Positions 1 through 5,239 of a DNA stretch of 7,418 bases are shown here, in pieces. The translations under genes and the position numbers were made by a program. The DNA lies in the NCBI GenBank assembly GCA_016293435.1, contig JAEDEG010000125.1:1-7418 (forward strand). Direction: 5' to 3'. The notes below the pieces were generated by a model that was not told the origin of the DNA, did not search any database, and saw only the letters and a list, made by a program, of their open reading frames with translations. Position 1 is the stretch's first letter. The number at the start of each line of letters is the position of its first letter. The DNA comes from Clostridia bacterium (lineage in GTDB: Bacteria; Bacillota; Clostridia; UMGS1810).

Positions 1-413
1 TTACAGCTGTCTGCATAGTTTGCCAGCTCAAAGCATGCCTCCTGCATAATTTTGTAGCGGTCGTTATTTGAATCGGAGGGAACAACACCAATATGGGTGG
101 TGATGATGTTGGTTTCGAGATCAAGCGCAAGGTCTACAATCCGCTTTGACTTTTCTATAAGACCGGGGTTCATTTCTTTGTTGCCAAATCCGTGACCGAG
201 GTCTCCGCATAGTGCCGAAAAAACGAGGCCGTTTGCCTTGACTTCATTTATGAGATCACGTCTTGCCGAGCTGCTTAGGTTTTCGGGTGCATTTTCCCCA
301 CTTGTAGCATACATCTGAATACCGTTTGCACCAATGTCTGACGCCGCTTTAATTGCCTGCGAACGTGGAAGACGGAACGATTCGAGAATTGCACCTATAG
401 GAAATTTATACAT
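1..413 (-). CDS. Sugar phosphate isomerase/epimerase, TIM-barrel (3' end beyond left edge)
   Basis: This is the N-terminal 137 codons of a xylose-isomerase-like TIM-barrel protein (COG1082 / AP endonuclease family 2 type); the frame is still open at base 1. The start is the ATG at 411-413, preceded by AGAAAGGAT about 8 nt upstream. Visible traits of the family are the opening strand 'FPIGAILESFR' (residues 4-14), 'ASDIGANGIQMYA' (24-36, first helix and second strand), 'GLVFSALCGDLG' (62-73) and 'NIITTHIGVVP' (102-112), where His107 sits at a typical active-site or metal-ligand strand end. The part cut off should carry the usual Glu/Asp/His metal ligands, so substrate cannot be told. Members act on keto-sugars or sugar phosphates, or as inosose, hydroxypyruvate or tagatose-type isomerases/epimerases. 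It lies 92 nt downstream of the metallo-hydrolase but has its own strong promoter-like sequence, so it may be a separate or additionally controlled unit. Family is fairly sure; the specific reaction is unknown. Confidence 0.8.
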   Translation of the reverse strand, partial: MYKFPIGAILESFRLPRSQAIKAASDIGANGIQMYATSGENAPENLSSSARRDLINEVKANGLVFSALCGDLGHGFGNKEMNPGLIEKSKRIVDLALDLETNIITTHIGVVPSDSNNDRYKIMQEACFELANYADSC

Positions 414-446
414 TTTTTATCATCCTTTCTGAATATCTATATAACA

Positions 447-475
447 ATTATAAATCAAATACCGTAATAATTCAA
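447..475 (-). promoter_or_regulatory. Sigma-70/SigA-type promoter for the isomerase gene
   Basis: Read on the minus strand, TTGAAT (470-475) is followed by a 17-nt spacer and a perfect TATAAT (447-452). Transcription would start near 440, giving a 5' UTR of roughly 25-30 nt with the AGAAAGGAT ribosome binding site before the ATG at 413. The -10 and the spacing match consensus and the -35 matches 4 of 6 positions. No experiment is implied; this is a sequence call. Confidence 0.72.
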
Positions 476-488
476 CGGTTTTTGATTT
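452..488. repeat. 37-nt inverted repeat over the promoter (operator and/or terminator)
   Basis: Two 14-nt arms (452-465 and 475-488) are reverse complements with one mismatch (460/480), separated by 9 nt. The core is ACCGT-N9-ACGGT (461-479). The repeat covers the -35 box and the whole spacer of the promoter and touches its -10. Two readings fit: an operator for a dimeric repressor that controls the isomerase gene, or a weak AT-rich hairpin that ends the upstream operon mRNA, which stops only 18 nt before it. The stem has only three G-C pairs and no uninterrupted U-tract on the minus strand, so I favour the operator. This is inference. Confidence 0.55.
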
Positions 489-505
489 TCCTAATCAGCT
501 TAATG

Positions 506-2038
506 TCAGTTGTGATAAATATCGGGCTTGCTGCCCCTTACCACAAAGAGTTGTTTTGATTTAAAACGCACCGCAAAATGCTCACCCTCGGGAACACCCT
601 TTGTATAAAGAGAGTTTCGGTTAAAAAACAATGCGTTGGGGTCAGCATCATCGGGGTTGAGGAGATTTTTTTTGCACACGCAGCAGGGCGGCACAACTAT
701 CTTTATATTCTGTACAAAATTCTTTGATTTTTCAAAATACAAATCTGCGTACACATCTATAGCGCCGTTTTCCATACAGCAATTGCTGATGAATGTAAAC
801 GTGCAGTCCTCTGCCGAAACATCGTCAAAGAACCAGGAGGTTGCGCCAATAGCCTTTTGAGCCTTTTCTATTTTATTTAAATAGATTTTTCTTCCGTTTG
901 GCCTTGGGGTGTAAGGGAGATTGAGCAAAACCTCACCGCCTCCCCCGGTAAATGATTCTTTCACATCCACATTATACATCAGGTGCTGCGAATTTGCTCT
1001 ATAAACATTGATCCGCTCATAGCAATCCTCCTCGGTCACAGGCCACAGACACACATCGGGATTTATAATATCATATTCCTCGGGTTCACCGCCTATAAAT
1101 CCGTGGTGAGGCACCTGCAAAATATCGGATTTCAGATAGTCTCCCCAGAGCTTTGCAAGACGTGCACTCTTAAAGTGGGCATCACCGCACCATAGAATGG
1201 TCTGCCCTTCTATCACCATCCTTACAATCAGAGAAGATTTGTTAAATTCGTCCATGGGAGTGTAGAAAACATCATCGGGAGAAGATATAATCTCAAGATG
1301 AGCGTTGGATATATCATACACCTGACCTGTGTGAGCCTTATACACCAAAGCATCCGTATTGGCAACAATCTCTTCAAAACGAGCAATATGCGGCAATTCA
1401 GCCGATTCATTCTCAAATGCCGCCTGAAGCAGAGGGTCCTTATCGTTTATGTCATAGAAGTTATATATAAACGACTCTATCACAACGTCAGATTCATACT
1501 TTTGCATAAACACAAAAAAGCATCTGTAGTGGTCGAGGTGAGCATGCGTCATTATCCATGCGGCAATCACCGGCTTTTCATACGGCGACTGTCTCCTGAG
1601 ACAATCCATGAGCTTGTCGGCATCGGGCTCAAACTCCCAGCCTCCATCTATAACTATAAATCTGCCGTCACAAAGTCTGATAACATAAGACAATCCGAAA
1701 TCCTCAAGGTCAATCTGAGCTACAGTTGAACCTACCATTGCATTTTTCACCGTGTCGCTGCGTTTAAGATATGCACAATCCGGTTCGCTTACTATGCGGA
1801 GCTCGCCGCTGTGGGTGTAGTATGATGTGAGAATATAGTCTCCGTTTTTTTCGTACTCTTGAAAAATATTTTTGCCAAGATTATATTTGTTAATCAAGTT
1901 ATATCCTTCACCTGCTATAAGCTCCGAAAGACGGATAGAATCACTCGGCAAAACAAAATCGTAGCAATAGGCGCAGCTCCCCTTGCCCTGATGTATGCCA
2001 TATATATATTTGCCTATGTTCAAATTTTTCATATCCAT
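506..2038 (-). CDS. Metallo-beta-lactamase-fold hydrolase, 510 aa, function unknown
   Basis: This is a predicted cytoplasmic metal-dependent hydrolase: no signal peptide or membrane segment is visible. The core lies at about residues 105-375: 'VIDGG' (129-133), the metal motif THAHLDH (164-170; His165, His167, Asp169, His170), 'WCGDAH' (283-288, Asp286 as bridging ligand) and 'VPHHG' (309-313). The layout, with GD followed by PHHG, resembles the ComEC C-terminal-type hydrolases, but there are no ComEC membrane segments. About 100 residues precede the core and about 130 follow it. The tail has clustered cysteines (Cys420-421; Cys452, 453 and 455) and the N-terminus has CAYC (22-25). I do not recognise these extensions. 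The first ATG is chosen because AAAGGATG sits about 10 nt upstream; the Met3 start would be too far. It is the last gene of a tight operon behind a KDG kinase and a deacetylase. Its substrate (phosphodiester, lactone, nucleotide or other) cannot be told; the fold is sure. Confidence 0.85.
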   Translation of the reverse strand: MDMKNLNIGKYIYGIHQGKGSCAYCYDFVLPSDSIRLSELIAGEGYNLINKYNLGKNIFQEYEKNGDYILTSYYTHSGELRIVSEPDCAYLKRSDTVKNAMVGSTVAQIDLEDFGLSYVIRLCDGRFIVIDGGWEFEPDADKLMDCLRRQSPYEKPVIAAWIMTHAHLDHYRCFFVFMQKYESDVVIESFIYNFYDINDKDPLLQAAFENESAELPHIARFEEIVANTDALVYKAHTGQVYDISNAHLEIISSPDDVFYTPMDEFNKSSLIVRMVIEGQTILWCGDAHFKSARLAKLWGDYLKSDILQVPHHGFIGGEPEEYDIINPDVCLWPVTEEDCYERINVYRANSQHLMYNVDVKESFTGGGGEVLLNLPYTPRPNGRKIYLNKIEKAQKAIGATSWFFDDVSAEDCTFTFISNCCMENGAIDVYADLYFEKSKNFVQNIKIVVPPCCVCKKNLLNPDDADPNALFFNRNSLYTKGVPEGEHFAVRFKSKQLFVVRGSKPDIYHN

Positions 2039-2046
2039 TATCTTTG

Positions 2047-2054
2047 CATCCTTT
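2047..2054 (-). promoter_or_regulatory. Ribosome binding site of the metallo-hydrolase, overlapping the kinase stop
   Basis: AAAGGATG on the minus strand overlaps the TAA stop of the kinase (2053-2055) and lies about 10 nt before the ATG at 2036-2038. It decides the first ATG over the in-frame ATG two codons later, and suggests translational coupling of the two genes. Confidence 0.65.
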
Positions 2055-3081
2055 ATCTTGTCATTTCGTCCTGATGGCCGGTTGCATTGTGAGATTTGAT
2101 TACAGTCTCAACCTCATCTATGGAGCTTACAGACATATCACCGAGAACGGTGTTTTTGATAGCACTTAGCGCATTGCCGTATGCCATGGCCTTTTCGATA
2201 TCGCCGCCGGAGAGTATTCCGTAAAGTACTCCTGCCACATAGGCATCGCCGCTGCCCACTCTGTCTATAACCTCAATGCCCATGTAGTGGGGCTCTTCAT
2301 AGAACTTGCCGTCATAGTATATGCGTGAGCCAAAGTTATGCTTTATGGGACTTACCACCTCTCTTCGAGTGGTGGCAACAATTTTGCAGCCGTAGTCGTC
2401 GGCATAGCCTTTCATAATTTCGTCAAGTGTGCCGCTTCGGGCAAGCATTCTGCGAGATGTCTCTTCCGATACAAAGAGAATATCTACATATGGGAAGATT
2501 TTTTCTATTATAGCCTTTGCTTCCTCTTCGCTCCACAGTGCCGCTCTGTAGTTAACATCAAAGCTTATGGCAACACCTGTTTTTTTCATTTGCTTTATCA
2601 TTTCGAGTGCTGTCTCCCTAAGATATGGATCAAGTGCAAGAGAAATGGAGCTAATATGAAACATACGGGTTTTGCTATATATATCATCGGGAATTTCCGA
2701 AAGCTTGAGAGAGCATACAGATGCACCGGCACGGTCATACACAACTGCCGATTTGCGCGGATAAACACCACTTTCATAAAAGTATATGCCAAGCCTTTTG
2801 GAATCGGAATAATCCCACACAACATAATCGTCCGACACATTGCCATAGCGTATGCGTCTTGATATGAAGTGACCCAGCTTATTTTTTGGAAGCTTTGTCA
2901 CGATAGCCGCCCGTATGCCAAGATTGGCAGCACCGGACGCTACGTTGAACTCTGAGCCGCCGCAGTTTTTTTCAAAGGTTTCGCTTTGAGAAATTTTGTC
3001 TTTGTTTGGTGCGGAAAGCCTTAGCATTACCTCACCAAAGCTTATGAGATCAAAATCTGCTTTTGGTTTTATAAAATCCAT
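2053..3081 (-). CDS. kdgK: PfkB-family sugar kinase, probably 2-dehydro-3-deoxygluconokinase (KDG kinase)
   Basis: It probably phosphorylates 2-keto-3-deoxygluconate with ATP to KDPG, the step before KDPG aldolase in breakdown of pectin and hexuronates. The 342 residues are close to the family norm. Seen: 'FGEVMLRLSAP' (15-25) and 'CGGSEFNVASGAANLG' (40-55, N-terminal PfkB signature with the GG sugar-binding turn), 'RLGIYFYESG' (96-105, lid/sugar contact), 'FDVNYR' (174-179, as in KDG kinases), and the C-terminal signature DRVGSGDAYVAG (273-284), with Asp279 as the expected catalytic base in the GSGD anion hole. The FGE-MLRLS opening with RLGIYF is typical of clostridial KDG kinases. Other PfkB specificities such as fructose remain possible. 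No aldolase partner (KDPG aldolase, Eda) is within the window. The start ATG has GGAGGG 6 nt upstream. Gaps to both neighbours are 14 nt, so it is co-transcribed with the deacetylase and the metallo-hydrolase (inferred). Confidence 0.82.
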   Translation of the reverse strand: MDFIKPKADFDLISFGEVMLRLSAPNKDKISQSETFEKNCGGSEFNVASGAANLGIRAAIVTKLPKNKLGHFISRRIRYGNVSDDYVVWDYSDSKRLGIYFYESGVYPRKSAVVYDRAGASVCSLKLSEIPDDIYSKTRMFHISSISLALDPYLRETALEMIKQMKKTGVAISFDVNYRAALWSEEEAKAIIEKIFPYVDILFVSEETSRRMLARSGTLDEIMKGYADDYGCKIVATTRREVVSPIKHNFGSRIYYDGKFYEEPHYMGIEVIDRVGSGDAYVAGVLYGILSGGDIEKAMAYGNALSAIKNTVLGDMSVSSIDEVETVIKSHNATGHQDEMTR

Positions 3082-3095
3082 AGATATCCCTCCGT

Positions 3096-4346
3096 TTATT
3101 TGAATGAACTGTATGCATTATGAGCCGACATGGGTCTGTTTTTGTAATATGACATCTCGTCTACGGTTACAAGCTGAAAGCCTCTCGATATTAGTTCGGG
3201 AACAATTGTTTCTACCGCCGCTGCAGTTGAGTCATAAAGGTCGTGCATCAAAATGATATCACCGTCAGATACCGATGCCAAAGCCTTGTTTATTACAGAT
3301 GCTGCGTTTCGACTCTTCCAGTCGAGTGTATCTATTGACCACAGTATAAGCGGTTTGTCGCATGTATTTATAACTATGGAATTGCGAGAGCCGTAGGGCG
3401 GTCGGATTGCTGTAGGTACTGACCCGACAGCAGATTCGACTATCGCATCGGTGCGGGAAATCTGAGAGGTTATTCCATAGGCAGATAGTTTGCTCAAATC
3501 GGGGTGGTTATATGTGTGGTTGCCTATCTGACATCCCATGGAGTCCATGCGCCTTAGAATATCGGGATATGAAGCGGCAAGGTAGCCTACCACAAAAAAG
3601 GTTGCGCAAGAATTATAAGCTTCGAGCGTATTTAATATTCTGCCCGTTGACTGAGGTCGGGGACCGTCGTCAAAAGTGAGTGCCACCATTGGCTTTGAGC
3701 TGTCGAGAGAGCGGATGGGAGTATATCGCCATCCAAGAGCAATATATGTTTCAACTTCTGAATTGTATACTACAATTTGGCGGCCGTCGGGGGCATATAG
3801 AGTTTGGGTTACATCGTTCTTAGATTCATACCAGCCAAGAGAAATATATGCGGCCACATCTGCAAGATATACCAAAATTTCGCGGCCGTCGGGAGCGTAG
3901 AGTGTTTTGGTAACATCTGCTTTATTCTCATACCAGCCAACGGAGATATATGCGGGAACCTCTGCAAGGTAGACCGATATTTCACGTCCGTCGGGTGCGT
4001 ACATGGTTTTGATAACATCTGCTTTATTCTCATACCAGCCAACGGAGGTATATGCCGGAACCTCTGCAAGGTAGACCAATATTTCACGTCCGTCGGGTGC
4101 GTACATGGTTTTGGTAACATCTGACTTGTTCTCATACCAGCCGTTATTTTTATACGTTTGAAGCTCCGAATTATATACTACGAGCTCGCGTCCGTCGGGA
4201 GCATACACGGTTATCGAATCAGCATCAAATGCCGATACAACCGGAGCAGTTGATGCCGAAAACGGAATATCTTTGCTTTGAATGTGGCCGAGTAATGTCA
4301 CAAACACTAATGATAGAATCAAAATGTTATATACGAATTTTTTCAT
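3096..4346 (-). CDS. Exported CE4 polysaccharide deacetylase with five N-terminal repeats
   Basis: This is a NodB-homology (carbohydrate esterase 4) metal-dependent deacetylase that removes N- or O-acetyl groups from a polysaccharide outside the membrane. Residues 1-24 form a signal peptide or uncleaved anchor (MKK followed by a hydrophobic stretch). Residues 46-211 are five 34-residue repeats (the last is shorter) with conserved YAPDGR, VY and GW positions. The catalytic domain spans about 218-400 with all five CE4 motifs: TFDDGP (224-229; Asp226 base, Asp227 metal), HTYNH (277-281; two His metal ligands), RPPYGS (315-320), DTLDW (339-343) and LMHD (366-369; His368). Nothing essential looks missing. 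Substrate could be peptidoglycan, chitin-like glycans, or acetylated xylan; the sequence does not decide. The start has GGAGGT 9 nt upstream. It is the first gene of the operon with the KDG kinase and the metallo-hydrolase. The repeats probably bind cell wall or glycan (inference). Confidence 0.9.
   Translation of the reverse strand: MKKFVYNILILSLVFVTLLGHIQSKDIPFSASTAPVVSAFDADSITVYAPDGRELVVYNSELQTYKNNGWYENKSDVTKTMYAPDGREILVYLAEVPAYTSVGWYENKADVIKTMYAPDGREISVYLAEVPAYISVGWYENKADVTKTLYAPDGREILVYLADVAAYISLGWYESKNDVTQTLYAPDGRQIVVYNSEVETYIALGWRYTPIRSLDSSKPMVALTFDDGPRPQSTGRILNTLEAYNSCATFFVVGYLAASYPDILRRMDSMGCQIGNHTYNHPDLSKLSAYGITSQISRTDAIVESAVGSVPTAIRPPYGSRNSIVINTCDKPLILWSIDTLDWKSRNAASVINKALASVSDGDIILMHDLYDSTAAAVETIVPELISRGFQLVTVDEMSYYKNRPMSAHNAYSSFK
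3714..4211 (-). repeat. Five tandem 102-bp repeats inside the deacetylase gene
   Basis: The units are at 4110-4211, 4008-4109, 3906-4007, 3804-3905 and 3714-3803 (last one truncated). Each encodes 34 residues with the pattern YAPDGR..(V/I).VY....Y...GWYE.K.DV. Units 2 and 3 are identical at 98 of 102 bases and 31 of 34 residues; units 3 and 4 share about 26 of 34 residues. The outer units (1 and 5) are more diverged and share 'VVYNSE' where the inner ones have 'VYLA(E/D)'. This is the mark of growth by unequal crossover from the middle of the array. Because the units keep the frame, copy number could vary between strains. Confidence 0.9.
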
Positions 4347-4397
4347 AGAATATGTACCTCCACAGCAGCTTATCTATACTATTTCATGGATAAAATA

Positions 4398-4477
4398 CTT
4401 GCTTGCAAAGCTTTCTGTATTTATTTTACCATAAGTAAAAATGCTTGCTCGCAAGACTTTCTGTATTTATTATACCA
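4398..4477 (-). promoter_or_regulatory. Direct repeat carrying two extended -10-like elements (leader of the deacetylase operon)
   Basis: Two 34-nt copies (4398-4431 and 4444-4477), period 46 nt, match at 30 of 34 positions. On the minus strand each begins with an extended -10: TGGTATAAT (4469-4477, perfect) and TGGTAAAAT (4423-4431), followed by a TACAGAAAG stretch and a CTTGC/GCAAG-type partial palindrome. No convincing -35 lies at 16-18 nt upstream of the better copy, which fits an extended -10 promoter. Start of transcription near 4462 would give a leader of about 115 nt before the deacetylase ATG. The duplicated palindrome could be a pair of operator sites. Promoter role is inferred; the repeat itself is plain. 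Confidence 0.55.
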
Positions 4478-4612
4478 CACATTTCGACAAAAAGAAACAA
4501 TAAATTACATTAAATTATACAAAATTTTATAGCCATGCAAGTTTTATGTTAGCATGACTAAGAAAAAATCGCTCCTTTAAATATGTTTTTTTCGCAAATT
4601 ACATTTTCGTAC
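4478..4612. other. AT-rich intergenic stretch without a gene
   Basis: Between the glycosylase stop and the operon promoter I see no ORF with a plausible start, no tRNA and no good terminator. A short inverted repeat, CATGC-N13-GCATG (4534-4556), lacks a T-run on either side. A few TATAAT-like words occur, as expected in such AT-rich DNA. The end of the glycosylase transcript is therefore unassigned, and read-through into the operon is possible. Confidence 0.5.
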
Positions 4613-5095
4613 TTACATTACACTTTTGCAAATCTGCCATGCATCAACAAGCCTCTCTAAAGTCCATGCCGCATTTGCGGGAGAGGTTGACGGCAGGTAT
4701 ACAGCCGTTCTTCCTATGACGCCTGCCGTATACCTTTTGAAATATTTTTCGGCAATTTTGCCGTTTACAAAAATCTCTTTTATATCGGCGGCTTTTAAAA
4801 TTGGTTTTATATTATTTGGCACCACATTTTTGATTGAGCTGTCGGAGCTGCCGGTAATCTCACATGAGGCAATCACATCCCACAATGCTATGTGATTAGC
4901 ATGCAAAAAATCCGATTTTTCTTCTATGGTGACAGGCAATTCCGATTCAAAAACAGCGGAAATCACCCGCCAAAAACGATTTTGAGGATGACCGTAAAAG
5001 AACATCTGTTCACGCGATTTGACCGATGGGAAGCTACCCAATATGAGAATTTTGGAATATTTATCATAAAGAGGCGGGAAGGGGTGTTGTGTCAT
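4613..5095 (-). CDS. DNA-deoxyinosine (hypoxanthine) glycosylase, UDG superfamily
   Basis: This base excision repair enzyme removes hypoxanthine formed by deamination of adenine in DNA, leaving an abasic site. The 160 residues are the usual size for the single-domain family (HDG, UDG family 6). Seen: 'ILILGSFPSVKSRE' (16-29, motif 1 strand and water-binding loop), 'FFYGHPQNRFW' (32-42), where Asn39 is the expected key residue in place of the Asp/Asn of classical UDGs, 'LWDVIASCEITGSSD' (71-85) and 'YLPSTSPANAAW' (133-144, the motif 2 loop that enters the minor groove). The start ATG has AAAGGAGGT 5 nt upstream. The terminator of the upstream gene isolates it from that gene, so it is probably its own transcript; I could not pick a confident promoter in 5096-5168. 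Nothing in its surroundings hints at a specialised job. Some family members may also act on uracil. Confidence 0.87.
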   Translation of the reverse strand: MTQHPFPPLYDKYSKILILGSFPSVKSREQMFFYGHPQNRFWRVISAVFESELPVTIEEKSDFLHANHIALWDVIASCEITGSSDSSIKNVVPNNIKPILKAADIKEIFVNGKIAEKYFKRYTAGVIGRTAVYLPSTSPANAAWTLERLVDAWQICKSVM

Positions 5096-5168
5096 TGCTG
5101 ACCTCCTTTCACATCTCGTGATGTAATTTGTTTTATGCGAAACAATTATTATTTTCGTCTCTTTAACT

Positions 5169-5208
5169 CAAAAAGAAACCACGGCAATAAAGCCGCGGTT
5201 TCTTTTTG
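5169..5208 (-). terminator. Intrinsic terminator of the surface-protein gene
   Basis: A 17-bp stem (5169-5185 with 5192-5208) and a 6-nt loop lie 31 nt past the stop codon at 5240. On the minus strand every position pairs, the one irregular pair (5181/5196) being G-U; on the plus strand it would be an A-C mismatch. The GC-rich inner stem is followed by TTTCTTTTT, which makes a classic rho-independent terminator. The A-rich outer arm means it could also stop plus-strand transcription, though there is no plus-strand gene here. Confidence 0.9.
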
Positions 5209-5220
5209 CAAAATTATTAA

Positions 5221-5236
5221 TTAAGTTGAGACTTAA
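5221..5236. repeat. Small inverted repeat just after the surface-protein stop codon
   Basis: TTAAGT-TGAG-ACTTAA is a perfect 6-bp stem with a 4-nt loop, 3 nt past the stop codon and just before the terminator hairpin. The flanking AATTAATT words on both sides extend it with a small bulge. It may be a 3'-end stability element or chance in AT-rich DNA. Confidence 0.35.
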
Positions 5237-5239
5237 GAA

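Noticed and set aside
1..3. Stop codon (TAA on the minus strand) at the left edge
   Set aside because: It is out of frame: the isomerase frame has its last whole codon at 3-5, leaving two bases of the next codon.
1298..1729. Plus-strand open frame of 143 codons opposite the metallo-hydrolase
   Set aside because: Shadow of the metallo-hydrolase core; no family resemblance and no promoter or ribosome binding site.
2338..2862. Plus-strand open frame of 174 codons opposite the KDG kinase
   Set aside because: It lies wholly antisense to a well-supported gene, has no good ribosome binding site, and its translation (Cys/Tyr/Phe/His-rich) resembles no protein family.
3804..4135. Repeat-containing open frames in the other frames across the deacetylase repeats
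   Set aside because: Their repeats only mirror the 102-bp DNA repeats of the real gene, whose frame has a signal peptide and a complete catalytic domain.
3714..4211. CRISPR array
   Set aside because: The repeats are contiguous 102-bp coding units in frame, without spacers.
4534..4556. Terminator for the glycosylase gene (CATGC-N13-GCATG)
   Set aside because: The stem is only about 5 bp with a 13-nt loop and no following T-run.
5096..5168. Promoter for the glycosylase gene
   Set aside because: A TTGTTT word and several A/T-rich words occur on the minus strand, but no -35/-10 pair has acceptable sequence and 16-18 nt spacing.
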